The notes beneath the pieces were generated by a model, which searched no databases, had not been told where the DNA came from, and saw only the letters and a program-made list of their open reading frames with translations. The position numbers and the translations under genes are program-made. Positions 10,400-22,063 of a stretch of 64,000 bases of DNA are shown piece after piece; positions within the stretch are counted from its first letter, which is position 1; each line of letters begins with the position of its first letter. The DNA comes from Epichloe hybrida. Lineage: Eukaryota; Ascomycota; Sordariomycetes; Hypocreales; Clavicipitaceae. The stretch covers positions 930,001 to 994,000 of the forward strand of contig JAFEKR010000010.1 of NCBI GenBank assembly GCA_019022495.1. Direction: 5' to 3'.

Positions 10400-11830
10400 A
10401 TGGCGCCAGAGCAAGTCGCGCCCGAGGGCGGTGATGTCGATCGCGGGCCGCAGATGTTGATTATTACTTGGGTCACGGTCGCGTTGAGCGTCGTCGTCGT
10501 CGCCTTGCGGTTCCTCGGACGACATTTGAGACGACGGACGGGACTCGACGATTGGCTCATGCTTGTCACCTTGGTATGTCGTCTCTCCTTCTTTCCCTCT
10601 TCATGGATGAGAGTCCATCCAACGATCCCCCTCCCCTTCCTCCTCCCCTCCAACGTCGAGTCTGCTCACTCACTCACTCACTCACCGTACAGGTTCATTA
10701 TATCCTGTTCGTGGTCGTCATGACAAAGGTCATATCAATCGGCGGTATCCGCCATCTCTACTACCTCGATCAAGGGGAGCGAGATCGTGCCGTCAAATGG
10801 CATTGGATGTGCCATCCCTTTGTCGTCATCGGCTTTGCTACCGGCAAACTCTCCGTGGGCGTCTTGCTCTGGCGCGTCGTCGGATCAACGACCTTTTGGC
10901 GCAAGTGGTCTCTGTGTTTCGCCGTCATGGTAGCCTTCGTCTTGAGCATCGTCCTTATCGCCCTCACCTTTGCTCAATGCTCGCCCCCGAGAGCCTTGTG
11001 GGAGCAGTCCCTCGTGGCCCAAGGGAAAGCCACGTGCTGGTCGCCCTCTGTTATAGCAAACTCTGCCATCTTCCTCTCCAGTACGGAACCGCCCCCCCCC
11101 CCCCTCTTTTTAAATTGGCATTGCTGAGATGAGGCTTATCCATGTTACTGACTGACCGACAACTTCTTAGCTTGGAATATCCTGACCGATCTCTTCCTGG
11201 CTTTTCTCCCCGCCACTTTTCTATACAACCTTGATCTGACTGTGAAGAAGAAGATCGGGTTATGCCTTCTCCTAGGTCTGGGCGCCATGGCCGCCGTCTT
11301 TGCAGCCATCAAGACGAAATACCTGTCCTCATTGACCGCCCGCTCCGATATCACATGTACGTTGTTTTTCTGATCTGTCTGACCCCCACCCCCCCACCCC
11401 CAAGACTCGCGCAGTCCCGTCACAGCAGACGTCCACTGCCTCCCCCCCAAGAACTCGTCTTACTGATCTCTTTTTCTTCTCTTTTTTCTCAGGGGAAACG
11501 TACAACCTCTACCTCTGGTCCGGAATGGAACTCTTCGTCATCATCGTTTGCGGCAGCGTTCCGCCCATCAAGCCCGTCTGCGATTACATATTCCGTCTCA
11601 CCGGAATCAGCGCCGCCAAGGACACCGGATACGGACGCTTCGACTCCGACCCCAACTTCCAAAGCAGTGCATCCAGGTCACGACGCGCGGCAGAAACTGC
11701 CAGCAAGAAACCCGAAGAGGTAGCAGTCGAGTTGACCTTGTCCCCTGCCGTTCGAAGCGATGCCGTCTCGACACACTCCACCACACACTCCCTGCATCCA
11801 CGACGAGACGAGACGTACAGCCCTCGTTGA
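10400..11830 (+). CDS. PTH11/SAT4-like seven-helix rhodopsin-domain membrane protein
   Basis: Four exons, 10400-10573, 10693-11080, 11171-11356 and 11493-11830, give 361 residues. Every junction has a GT donor (GTATGT, GTACGG, GTACGT, GTGAAA-free exon 4 entry after TTCTCAG) and restores one frame. The protein starts extracellularly with helix 1 (MLIITWVTVALSVVVVALRF), continues with the typical RTGLDDWLML motif, and has helices at VHYILFVVVM, FVVIGFATGKLSVGVLLWRV, WSLCFAVMVAFVLSIVLIAL, SVIANSAIFL, NILTDLFLAFLPATFLY and LLLGLGAMAAVFAAI. The conserved ALWEQSL...CW loop and the Y-LWSGMELFVIIVCGSVPPIKP ending are hallmarks of the fungal rhodopsin domain. A cytosolic Ser-rich tail of about 75 residues follows. 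No N-terminal CFEM domain is seen. Such proteins are thought to act as G-protein-coupled sensors; ligand unknown. Confidence 0.85.
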
Positions 11831-13390
11831 CGATAGAGCGCCGCGAGGCCAGCATGTCTTGATCCTGAATCTTTCTGTTTCCTTTTCCCGACCCATTTTC
11901 CTTTTCAACTCGCATCATGACATATTGAGGGGAGCATATACCTGGCGTTGTTTTTTTCTTGTGTAACGTGGAGAGCCAACACGAAGATATGGGGTCAGAG
12001 GTCATGTCCCATCGGCAGTCTTGTCTTTGGTTCTCGAACTTGTACATTTCTTATATTTTTTTTTTCCAGCATGAGCATGAGCATGGCATGTTGATGGTAG
12101 TGGTGTCTCTGCGAGGGCATGGGTTTGGACAGAAAACGGATCGATCGGCAGGGGAGCTTTCCCCTTTTTATTTTTTTTTTCATCTTTCTTCAAGCACAGC
12201 ATCGGGAGTCGGCTCGCATTGGCAGCCCATGAGATGCCGCAACGTTTTGCCTCGTCAATAGCAACATGTTGGAAGAGATGAGTTTCCGAACTTGACCATG
12301 GCAGTTGGTCCTCTGTATCTCTGCCAAGATGCACCTCCCCTCATCAGCGCCACAGACCCAGCGAGCGTCCGCAATCATCCATCCAACAGGATGCGAAAAA
12401 AAAACACTCTCGGGACTAGCAAGGTGCAGCGCAGCTTCGTTCTGACCCCAAGGAAGGTGGGTGCCCGAAAGTCCAGAAACACATCAGCTGGTCGCTCGCC
12501 TGCCCGAGGCAAGATGAAGCATCACGGGAGCGTGGTTCCAGGCTGAAACCGCGCCGGTTCATTGGGCCACGACGTTACAAAGCTAGATAATGCATGGATG
12601 GATGGCTCGCATCGGACCAAGGGCCAGAATAGGTAGGACATTTGACATTGGCAATGGAACAGGCGAATCAGCAACGTGATAGCGCCACCCCGCAGTTGAC
12701 GAGGAAAGAGGGTGCGGAGGCCGCGGGATGTGTTCCGGCATAACCCATGACGGCTTTTCAAAACTCGAGGACAATTTTGAAGGGGGGAATATCTTGCTAT
12801 TCCTCATGCCCTTCTCCATCAAGCGTTGCCCGCTCCGGCATGTCTTCTCGTCCTGCTTTCGATCCTCCGCCAATGGAACCACATGTATCATTTCGGCCTT
12901 CCCCCTTTGGAAGGGGGGAAGGGGGCACCTGTTCATTCACACGACAACCTTCTTGGTCGACGTCTCGCGCGGGCTTGCGCTACTTTGCCCGACTCACCCC
13001 TGTCGTGGACATTGTACCGAGTTGTGCTCGCCTTGGCCTAGCATAAGCCTAGTGTAACCGGGCCACGGAGCGGTTTCCAGGCTACGTACTATACATTGAT
13101 TTTTCGCACCGTCAGTGTAAAGCACATGAATATATACAGCGAGTCTTGTCCTGCAAGAAAACATGGCCCCTGCTTCCTGAGCTGTGATATCAATATTATC
13201 CGCGATTTGAGGTCGTTGGATTGGCAATCGTTGTCTTTCCAGTCTTCCCGCAACTTGTTTGCTTGGCTTGTGGCCTCTCTAAATACCCCGTGACACCAAG
13301 GCGCCCCTGTTGAAGTTTTCGAAGCGTTGTCTTTTTTTTCTTCTCCTTTCTGTTGCCCGCACTGACACGCCGGTACGGTAAAGAGAGAAC
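11831..13390. other. Intergenic region between receptor and esterase
   Basis: No gene is supported; short frames on both strands are low-complexity. A pyrimidine-rich tract (about 13320-13355) lies directly upstream of the esterase start, as is usual for fungal promoters and leaders. Confidence 0.5.
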
Positions 13391-15133
13391 ATGAAGCTGC
13401 AGTCGGTCTTGGCCATGTTCTGTGCCGCCGTGGCTTCGGCCGCACCGGCTCCTGGTCCAGATACCGTCGCCGGGCCCGAGGCGGGATTCGCAAAAATCGA
13501 CGTTCAACTGCCTTCTGGCGGCACAATCACTGGCAAATCGCTGCTCGGGGTCGAGGCTTTCAACGCCATCCCGTTCGCCGATCCGCCCGTCGGACCGCTG
13601 CGCCTGAAGCCACCGAGGAGGTTCTCCGGGACGTTTGGCAAGCGTGACGGCACAGGCATCGCCCCTGCCTGTCCGCAAATGTTCATTTCGCGAGAGAGCC
13701 TCGGCGTCGTTGGCGCGATAGGCAACGACCTCCTGCAGGTTCCGCTGCTCAAGACGGTCAGCGGGCAGGAGGACTGCCTGACCGTCGACGTGCAACGGCC
13801 GGCGGGCACCAAGGCCGGCGCAAAGCTCCCTGTTCTGTTCTGGATCTACGGCGGCGGGTTCGAGTTCGGCGCGACCAACATCTACGACGGCTCCAGCCTT
13901 GTCGCCGCCGCCGCCGCCGCCGGCCAGGGGCAGCCTTTCGTCTACGTCGCCGTCAACTACCGCGTCGCCGGCTTCGGCTTCATGCCCGGCAGGGAGATGC
14001 TGGCAGACGGCAGCGCCAACATCGGGCTTCTCGACCAGCGCATGGCGCTGGAATGGGTTGCCGACAACATCGCCGCCTTTGGGGGCGACCCGGGCAAAGT
14101 GACCATCTGGGGCGAGTCGGCGGGGTCCATCTCCGTCCTCGACCAGATGCTGCTGTACGATGGCGACGCCACCTACAGAGGCAAGCCCCTGTTCCGCGGC
14201 GCCATCATGAGCTCGGGCACCATCGTGCCCGCCGATCCCCTGGACTGTCCCAAGGGGCAGGCCGTGTACGACAAGGTCGTGAGCGAGGCTGGCTGTTCAG
14301 ATTCAGGCTCAGGTCCAGGCACCCGCGACACGTTGGCGTGCCTCCGCGCCGCCGACTACACGACGTTCCTCAACGCCGTCAACTCGGTGCCCGGCATCAT
14401 GTCCTACCAGACGCTGGCTCTCTCGTATCTGCCTCGCCCCGACGGCAAGGTACTCACCCAGAGTCCCGACAAGCTCGTCGCCGCCGGCCGGTACCACGCC
14501 GTCCCCATGATCGTCGGCGGCCAAGAGGACGAAGGCACCCTCTTCGCCCTCCTCACCCCCAGCCTGACCACCGTCGACAAGGCCGTCGACTACCTCGCCA
14601 CCTACTTCTTCCAAAACGCCACCAAGCCCCGGCTCAAGACGCTCGTCGAGCTATACGAGCCAGCCCTCTTGAACGGCAGCCCCTTCCGGACCGGCCTCCT
14701 CCTGAACGAGCTGTACCCCGGGTTCAAGCGCATCGCCGCCATCCTCGGCGACTTGACCTTCACGCTGTCCCGTCGCGCCTTCCTCGGTGCCGCCACGGCC
14801 GCGAACCCCGACGTCCCCGTCTGGTCCTATCTCTCGTCCTACGGCCACGGCACTCCCTTCCTCGGCACCTTCCACGCCTCGGATCTCCTGCAGGTCTTCT
14901 ACGGCATTGTGCCCAACCACGCCGCCATGAGCTGCCGAACCTACTACTTCAACTTCCTGCACAACCAGGACCCGAACAAGGGCGTTGGCCGCTTCGCCAA
15001 CTGGCCCACGTGGAAAGAGGCCAAGAAGCTCATGTGGTTCCGATGGCCATTCGCCAACGACATCCTGGCTGATGATTTCCGAAGCGAAGCAGCCGACTTT
15101 ATCTCCGAGAATCGGGATATCCTGCACATTTAG
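13391..15133 (+). CDS. Secreted type-B carboxylesterase/lipase
   Basis: Intronless, 580 residues. MKLQSVLAMFCAAVASAAPAP is a signal peptide, so the enzyme is secreted. The alpha/beta-hydrolase fold of the carboxylesterase/cholinesterase family is evident: FNAIPFADPPVGPLRL near the N terminus, EDCLTVDVQRP, the oxyanion region YGGGFEFGA, the nucleophile elbow GESAGS with Ser243, the acidic residue in QEDEGTLF (Glu381) and the His in GTFHASDLLQ (His495). All three triad residues are present, and the length is normal for the family. It should hydrolyse carboxylic esters or acylglycerols; the substrate cannot be told from sequence. The coding region is GC-rich (repeated GCC runs around 13900) and has no intron, unlike most neighbours. 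That could reflect strong expression selection or a different history. Confidence 0.92.
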   Translation: MKLQSVLAMFCAAVASAAPAPGPDTVAGPEAGFAKIDVQLPSGGTITGKSLLGVEAFNAIPFADPPVGPLRLKPPRRFSGTFGKRDGTGIAPACPQMFISRESLGVVGAIGNDLLQVPLLKTVSGQEDCLTVDVQRPAGTKAGAKLPVLFWIYGGGFEFGATNIYDGSSLVAAAAAAGQGQPFVYVAVNYRVAGFGFMPGREMLADGSANIGLLDQRMALEWVADNIAAFGGDPGKVTIWGESAGSISVLDQMLLYDGDATYRGKPLFRGAIMSSGTIVPADPLDCPKGQAVYDKVVSEAGCSDSGSGPGTRDTLACLRAADYTTFLNAVNSVPGIMSYQTLALSYLPRPDGKVLTQSPDKLVAAGRYHAVPMIVGGQEDEGTLFALLTPSLTTVDKAVDYLATYFFQNATKPRLKTLVELYEPALLNGSPFRTGLLLNELYPGFKRIAAILGDLTFTLSRRAFLGAATAANPDVPVWSYLSSYGHGTPFLGTFHASDLLQVFYGIVPNHAAMSCRTYYFNFLHNQDPNKGVGRFANWPTWKEAKKLMWFRWPFANDILADDFRSEAADFISENRDILHI

Positions 15134-15345
15134 TCTTCTTTTTCTTTTTCTCTCCCCTCCCCCTTCCCCCTTTTTGCTTTCTAACCCAATCGTTGTGAGC
15201 AAGGAGAGGGGCTGCTTTGATGAATATGTCATGAGGAATCATTGCGTTGTAGGTCAAAAAATGTCAACAATTTTTTTTTTTCCAAGTCTCTTCTTTATTA
15301 ACACCGTCCTCGTATTCAAAATTCGTCCCGTCACACCTTGTATTT

Positions 15346-18222
15346 TCACAGATAGTTGTTCGCGGCCAGCCACTCCTTCAGAGAAGCAGAGTCACGCGTC
15401 TTGTATGCAGCCCGCCCGCGAATCCTGTCCTTGACCGTCTCCAGAGTTCGGTCAAAGCTCTTGGTGTCCTTGTCCTTGAAGAACAGCTCAATGTCGTCCA
15501 GGGTGGCAGTGTCGGTAAAGCTGCCCAGACTGACTCGCACAAAGCGGTCGAGAACGATGGGATTGCCGAGCTTGGCAACGCATGCATTCCAGTTGTTCTT
15601 CATGAATGCCCACTGCACCTGGCGACCGGTGGGGTTGCCCGACAGACCCATGCCGAGAACGTGCATGTCGGCCGCGTTATTGGCATTGTTGGGAGGCGAT
15701 GCGTTGAAGTTGAAGGCAACCAGGTCGTTCAAGATCTGCTCATCCTCGGCCACCGACAGCGCATTGAGGCAGAGCAGCTTGCCATCGATGGACTTGGTGG
15801 TGAACCACTCCTTCTTCAGAATGTCGACCGCACGCGCTGGGTCCTTCTTGACGGCAGCGCGCCAGACTGGGAGACGCAGAGAGGGAGGAATAGGGTTCGC
15901 TTCGGCGTTGTCGTTCCAGGCATTGAAGCGCTCAAGAGCTTCCTTGGTGATCCTGTTGGAAAGGGCGAGAGAGAAAACAGGGTTAGTTCGCTTTCGGTTT
16001 TGAAACTTACACATTCATGAAAAAAAAATGAAAAAAAAAAAATCAAGTTAGGAGTAGAATCACTTACTCGAGGTGACCAACGGACACGGCGGTTCCGATA
16101 ATGTGCTTGCGCAGAATCGTGTCTAGATAGCCCTCGTTGGCAGCAGACTCCCAGCCAACCTCCTCGGCCTTGTCGGCAATGAGCTTGAGCGTGAGGCTCT
16201 CGAGGCCCTTCAAGATCTCCCTGTCTTCAGAAAAGACGGACTTGACCGAGGCAATAGAGTCAAGGACTTGGGTCCAAACAAGAGGGTGGGTCTCCTTGCC
16301 GAAGCCCTGCAGGAAAGTCAGCAGAGTAGGCGTCGTGTTGTTGCCAGCAAAGGCCAGATCCGCAGTCGAGCCGACAATGGCAATCTTGTCCTCGGTACTC
16401 AGCTTGTCAAGCTGGGTGGCGAGCTTCGCCAGGCGGGCAGGTGGGTAGTTGACTCGGTAGAAACCAGTGGCGCCGCTGTTCAGCTTGTAGAACTCGTCAT
16501 CAATGTCGCGAACAGTCTCCTCCTTTTTCTCGAGAGATAGAGTGAAGATTCCGGGTTCGCCTTTCTTACCCTCGAGGCCGAGGGGCACCCACCAGGTGGT
16601 GGTGTCATCTTCGGGCTTCACATCGCCAGTGGACAGGAAACGGGACTGCTTGATGGAAATCTGGCCGGGCTCCTCCGCAACAGTCACTACGGGATGGCCA
16701 ATCTTGGAGATCCAAGGACCCATCAGAGTGCTGACGTCCTTGCCGGAAGCCTCACTGAGGGCATCCCAAAGAGCCTTGGTCTTGGCATTGCCATAGGCAT
16801 GGGCCTTGAGATAGTTGGAGGTACCCTTGAGAAAAGTATCCACACCGAGGTGGTTCGCAAGCATGCGAATAACCGAGCAGCCCTTGAGATAACTGATGGA
16901 GTCGAAAATCTGATTGACATCGAGAGCGTCGCGGACAGGGACGTGAATGGGGTGACTGGCTCGGATACCATCGAGGCGGAAGGCTGCCTCCATACCTTCG
17001 TTGACAAACTGAGCCCAGACCTGCCAGTCGGGATGCAGGTGATGGACGGCGTACCAGCCAACCCACGTGGCAAAACCTTCGTTAAGCCAGAGCTCATCCC
17101 ACCAGTCCATGGTCACGAGGTTACCAAACCACTGGTGAGCGAGCTCGTGGGCAACCACGTACGCAATGGCGTTTTTGAATCTAGCATCTGACGTCTTCTC
17201 GTCGAAAAGAACCTGCGTGGTTCTGTAGGTGACGAGGCCCCAGTTCTCCATGGCACCGTGCGTAAACTCGTGCACGGCGAGCAAGTCGGACTTGGGCAGT
17301 GGGTAGTTAATGTCGAAAATCTCGGAGAAAAAGTCGATGACCTTGGGGGCATGCTCGAGAGCCCATCGGCCCTGCTCCTTGAGGCCACGCGTTGTGTAGA
17401 CACGAACGGGAATCTGCTTTCCGTCGTAGCGGCGGTCGGTAAGCTGTTCGACATATTCGAAGTCACCAACAGCCCAAGCCAGGAGGTAGGTGCTCATGAC
17501 GGGGGAGGTCTCAAACGAGACGAGCTGCCAGCCCTCCTTGGTAGGCCTGATGTCCCTGACGGGCATGTTGCTGAGCGCAACCTGGTCGACGGGCACTTCA
17601 ATCTCAAGGTCGAAGGTGGCCTTCAAGTTGGGTTCGTCAAAGCAAGGGAAAGCTCTGCGAGCATCGCAAGACTCGAACTGGGTGCTGAACATGTAGTGCC
17701 ACTCACCGTCACGGGGTACCGACTTGGCGGGGGTGACGGTGGGCTTGTACTTTGAGCGGTAGAAACCAGCCATCTCATTGTTGATGATGCCCTCGAAGCC
17801 AATCACTACAGAGGCCTTCTTGCTGACAAGGAGCTCGTGATCAAAGGTGATGGTGGCTCGCTGGGCACGTTCATCGTAGCTAAATTTGGTGGACTCGATG
17901 GCCTGGGATGCCTTGGAATGGTCGACAGCAACCTTGACGTGTGTGAGCTTGAGCTCGAGAGTGTTGATGACAATCTGGTTGGTGGGTTTGACGATCTCGG
18001 AGTCGATGCTTGAAACTCAGTTAAGGGTGTCAGCCTCTGTCAGATATATTTCAAAAACAGAGTCTATTTTTTTTTTTTTTTTTTCTTCGGGGACGGACCG
18101 TTCATGAGAACCACATACGTCACGGTACCCTGGTAGGTCCAGTTCTTGAACTCGAGGTCTCTCAAGGAGACATTGTAGTGAGTAGGCTTGACAGAGTCAG
18201 GCAGGATCTCGCGGTCGGCCAT
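15346..18222 (-). CDS. APE2: M1 family aminopeptidase (Aap1/Ape2, puromycin-sensitive type)
   Basis: Three exons, 18119-18222, 16068-18008 and 15346-15952, give 883 residues. Junctions are GTATGT/CAAG and GTAAGT/CAACAG. The zinc protease signature is complete: GAMENWG for N-terminal substrate recognition, HELAH (His322, Glu323, His326) and the third ligand Glu345 in WLNEGFATW. The N-terminal beta domain (LPDSVKPTHYNVSL...) and the C-terminal ERAP1-like helical domain are both present. It removes N-terminal residues from peptides and is expected in cytosol, possibly also secreted or mitochondrial, as yeast Ape2 and Aap1 are close relatives. The first intron carries a long T-run (about 18066-18084). 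The start MADREILPDSVKP fits the family; an upstream ATG (about 18463) opens a short frame and could start a longer isoform, see findings. Confidence 0.93.
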
Positions 18223-19030
18223 ATTGTGAGGATTCCTTGGATCTCGCGTGCGCTGAACAGAATCGAGATGATGATACCCAGGGAATAGAGCTGGAGAGAA
18301 AAGCAAAGGGATGAGCTTTTGGCATCCGCATTGGCAGCAGATCCACAAAAGTGGTGCTCCTGATGCTGGTGTGGCGGCCCGCGGGGCATCGCTCAGCTGC
18401 AAGCAAGCTGGCCTGACCAATGGGAGAGCAGCACGCACAGGGCTAGTCCCCTCCCCGCCATCAGTATCGAGATGAACGGAGGCTGCATTGCATGGCTCTT
18501 ATCTCTAATGATCAAGAACTGCTTTCGCACTGTACATATATATTTCCCATGCAATCTGCATATATCCACGAATGCAAGACCAAATTATACACTCATTCAT
18601 TCCAGTCTCAAAGATGGGAGGAGCCAACATCAACCCTTCCTTCACTACAAATAGTGCAATTCATTCAAGCAAATGGAGCAATGGTACTGACAAGACAGTC
18701 TTGATATCCCAACCCAGCAAACCCCAGATGATCCCGATGCATACTTGACACGTGAAGCCCATTCCCGCCAATAAACGCCAAAAAAAATAAATGCCCGCGA
18801 GTCCCGTCCCTCTCCTCATCCATACGCATTGCATCGGATCGTCCGTAAAAGCAGAAAGTGAAGACAGTAAGTGAAAAAAGCAAGTAGAATGAAAATCCTC
18901 ACAAAGTCCCGTTCATATGCCGCCGACATCTCCATTGCTAAGATGGGGAAGAAAAAAAGAAAAACGAACAAACAAAACAAGCCCAAAAAAACTTTCAACC
19001 CACTCTTCATCAGTCATGACAACATCTCCT
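18223..19030. other. Intergenic region, aminopeptidase promoter and 3' side of Tcp11-like gene
   Basis: No convincing additional gene. The part next to 18222 contains open frames that may belong to an N-terminal extension or leader of the aminopeptidase. The rest is AT-richer, with TATATAT near 18535. Confidence 0.45.
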
Positions 19031-22000
19031 TCACGCCGCTCGTTCTTGCTGTACCTTTGTACTCACGACGTCCCACCATGCTCCGTGTGCGGCTCTGTCC
19101 ACGCCCCCAACTCTCTCTAGCAACTCTGCTATCCCTCTGACCTTGTCTATGAATTCACTCAGTCCTAGGCTGGCCAGCTTCTCGCCCGCTGTGTTTGCAG
19201 CCTTCACTTTCTCACTTGCTGAGCCGGAAGCCAGTCTCGCGAGAATATTGCCTCGTAATCTCGTGAGTAGCAGTCGCAGCACTGGCTCCCGTGGCTCGGT
19301 GGGACCGCTTTGAGAGCTCATCTCCTGGCTTGCCTTCAATACTTTGGTCACCAGCGCTCGGAGATGGTTCTTTGTGACGGCTGGCATGGACCGTCCCGCT
19401 TCGAGAGCCGCCATGATTCCCTGCAGAGTGGCCTCCACCGAGGAGGAGTGGTTGGCTTCAAGGACAGCCATGATGCGCGTGGCTTCCGTTTTCCAGGGCG
19501 AGCGAACATCCCGCTTGAGGAGGTTCTTGCACTGGAGGAGGACAGCCCCGGCTGTGATGATGCGCTGGACTGTTGTCGACACTTCGTTGATGCGGCCGTG
19601 GTCGAGGTGCAGCATTTCGGGGACTTGGTCCGCCCTGATGGGCGCAGCCTGGGTGAAGACATCGACGAGCATCTGGGCGTAGATTCTCGCAGCAGTGGGC
19701 TGAGACTTGGGGTGGCTGACGCCCTCAGGGTCGCGTTTCTGTGCTTCCGTCACTACTTTGGTCGTGGCCGAGCGCCAGGCGGTTTCTGCAACGGCGAGGC
19801 TTAGCCTTCCTTCCACAATGTCGGTATTGAAGCGCTTGCTTTCGTACTGTGCAGCGGACTCGATGAGTTGCGGTGCAGCTATGCGAAGCATGTAGTTGAT
19901 GTAGTCACAGAGCATGGTATCGATGAAGCTGTTGAGCGCCTCCACTCGATCGATGAGATCGCCGTCACCGAGCTTGTTCTGCACCAGATCCTGGACCTGG
20001 TCATCTCGGAACGGAGCACACAGCTTGGGGAGCAATGAGCCCATGGCCGTGAAGAACTTTTCGTACGAGAAGTTACCCACGATGAACTGTTTCTCCGCCA
20101 TTTCGGGGTCGAGAATCTCCCCAATGAGATTGTACATGGAGTTTCCAGGTTTCAAGAGGCGCTGCAGCTTGTCCCTGATGTTTCCTGCCATGTGGATGAA
20201 GTATCTGAACTGAGATTCCGTGTCATCTTCTGCCATGGCTACCCGCATCTGCGTATACAGTGGTCTTGCCAGACCAGCCTGCTGCTCGACGTATTCGTGC
20301 GATGGGATCTGATACTCCTTGTTGATGGCCAACTCGTGCACGACGACACGGTTGTCGGGAAGCAAGCCGTTCAGGCCCGTCTTCACCACAACTGGCTTGC
20401 TCTCGCTTCTTCTCCCCAGAGGGGTTGCTGGAGGCGTAAGCAATGTTTGCGAATCGGTAGACACAAGGCTTGTGGCTGTGGCAGTTGCGTCGTCGCCGGC
20501 AGAGCTTTCAGCCACCCGCGGTTTGGTGTCCCCCGTCTGCTTCTTCGACTTGCGGGACTTTCTCGCTTCGCTAACCGCTTTGAAGATGAGCTTCTTGCCC
20601 TTTTCAGCTCCCGCAAGCTTCTTGATCCGCACAATCAACATGAGTTGGCTGTCCTGTATGCTTTGGCGGTACAATGCCGCCGCCGCATCATCTGTTGTGT
20701 CCTTGACGGTCTGGAAAATGGCGTCCAACTCGATGAACTGCATCAGCATCACCTCTACGAGAGCATTCGAGTCCCGCGACTTCCACGCGATGAATGCGTT
20801 ACAAAAGACAGCATATGCTTCCGGAAGCGCATTTTCCAGGGCTGGCGGCATGGTGTACCGATTGGAAGCGGTGAGCCTGGCGAGGATATTCTCAAAGTTA
20901 ACGAGCAAGTCTTTTGCCTTGCCGACCAGGTCCTGCAGTTGCGGGTTTGCCAGGTCTGTGCTGGGTAGTCGATGAGTGGCCATGGCATCGCCCAGCTCTT
21001 CGTCGGTCCCGTCTTCATTCTTGTTGCTCAAAACTTGGTTCGGGTGGCCCAAGATGAGAAATGCACTCAGAAATGTGCGCACAGCAGCCATCTCGTCCAC
21101 CGAGCCGGGTTTTCCCTCTTGTAGCCCACAGATGCGAAGTAGGCTTGCCATAATGACAAGCACCTTTTCCTGCGCCAGAAGTTCGACAACTGTATCGAAC
21201 AGGGTGTCTCTGATGCCATCAACAGATAGGCCGAGACTGTTAAACTCGTGGATGACGCGCCTCCTTGAGTACCCGCGCCACCAACCTTGAATACATGCCA
21301 CAGCAGCGTCCTCGGACATGTCAGGTTTCGCGTCCTCCTTCATCTGCACCAAACCGTCGTTTGCCTTTCTTGCCATGACGCTCTGGCCGCGACTCCGTTT
21401 CGTAGCAGTCTTGGTCCTCAGTTCTTCCCTTCTCCTCTCCGCTTCGGCCATGCGTTCCTCGATTTGCGCACGCATCTTGGTAATCTCTTGCTCTCTCCTC
21501 TCCTTGGTCAGCTCAGCCACTTGCTTCGCTTTCCTGACTTCCTCTGCGCAGGTGGCTACGATCTCTGCCAGATTGCGATCTCGAGCCTGTTGCACAGCCA
21601 GGGCGCGCTCTTCCGACGCGGTTTGGCCACGCGGAGTGGCCTTGGCCAGCGCGGCACGAAGACGCACTTTCTCAGCATGAGCTGCTCTATCGGCGAGACG
21701 AGCACGCCGATCCTCAAGGAACGAGGCCCTCCGCAGGTGTTGTGCAACATGCTTGCTCTGCTCAGTGTCGGCGTGAGCGGCCGCGTGCTGAATCGAAGAG
21801 CAACGCGAGTGCACAGAAGAGATGGAGTTGCGTCGTGATGAAGCGGCCGAGTCTCGACGGCGAGCGTGAGAGGGTCGGTAGAAACGAGCAGCGACTCGTG
21901 GGGGCGGCGTGTATATCTTGTTATTTTGTTCCAGCACGTCATCGTCAGACGGCGGCATGGCAAGGTCTAGATCCATGGCGGTTGCCTCGTCAGGCGCTGG

Positions 22001-22063
22001 TCCGTTGGACTCGTCGAGGCCGCGCGACGGCTCGGTGAGATCAGCAGGGAACCGACGCATCAT
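19031..22063 (-). CDS. Tcp11-domain protein (Sok1-like)
   Basis: A single exon gives 1010 residues from the first ATG at 22063. The open frame extends about 52 codons further upstream without an ATG and is then closed by TAA. The order is: a disordered Arg/Ser-rich N terminus, a charged coiled coil (about residues 150-225, KERREQEITKMRAQIEERMAEAERRREE), an IQ-like motif (AAVACIQGWWRGYSRRRVI) and a long helical Tcp11 domain to the C terminus (for example FSYEKFFTAMGSLLPKLCAPFRDD, LCDYINYMLRIAAPQLIE). In yeast the Tcp11 relative Sok1 acts in or beside cAMP/PKA signalling, and mammalian TCP11 regulates cAMP in sperm. A similar role here is inferred from family only. The IQ motif suggests calmodulin or light-chain binding. 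Confidence 0.85.
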   Translation of the reverse strand: MMRRFPADLTEPSRGLDESNGPAPDEATAMDLDLAMPPSDDDVLEQNNKIYTPPPRVAARFYRPSHARRRDSAASSRRNSISSVHSRCSSIQHAAAHADTEQSKHVAQHLRRASFLEDRRARLADRAAHAEKVRLRAALAKATPRGQTASEERALAVQQARDRNLAEIVATCAEEVRKAKQVAELTKERREQEITKMRAQIEERMAEAERRREELRTKTATKRSRGQSVMARKANDGLVQMKEDAKPDMSEDAAVACIQGWWRGYSRRRVIHEFNSLGLSVDGIRDTLFDTVVELLAQEKVLVIMASLLRICGLQEGKPGSVDEMAAVRTFLSAFLILGHPNQVLSNKNEDGTDEELGDAMATHRLPSTDLANPQLQDLVGKAKDLLVNFENILARLTASNRYTMPPALENALPEAYAVFCNAFIAWKSRDSNALVEVMLMQFIELDAIFQTVKDTTDDAAAALYRQSIQDSQLMLIVRIKKLAGAEKGKKLIFKAVSEARKSRKSKKQTGDTKPRVAESSAGDDATATATSLVSTDSQTLLTPPATPLGRRSESKPVVVKTGLNGLLPDNRVVVHELAINKEYQIPSHEYVEQQAGLARPLYTQMRVAMAEDDTESQFRYFIHMAGNIRDKLQRLLKPGNSMYNLIGEILDPEMAEKQFIVGNFSYEKFFTAMGSLLPKLCAPFRDDQVQDLVQNKLGDGDLIDRVEALNSFIDTMLCDYINYMLRIAAPQLIESAAQYESKRFNTDIVEGRLSLAVAETAWRSATTKVVTEAQKRDPEGVSHPKSQPTAARIYAQMLVDVFTQAAPIRADQVPEMLHLDHGRINEVSTTVQRIITAGAVLLQCKNLLKRDVRSPWKTEATRIMAVLEANHSSSVEATLQGIMAALEAGRSMPAVTKNHLRALVTKVLKASQEMSSQSGPTEPREPVLRLLLTRLRGNILARLASGSASEKVKAANTAGEKLASLGLSEFIDKVRGIAELLERVGGVDRAAHGAWWDVVSTKVQQERAA

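Noticed and set aside
12583..12936. 117-residue minus-strand frame between receptor and esterase
   Set aside because: No motif, no conserved-looking segment and no splice signals that extend it.
14053..15072. 339-residue Arg/Pro/His-rich plus-strand frame
   Set aside because: Shifted-frame shadow of the GC-rich carboxylesterase gene.
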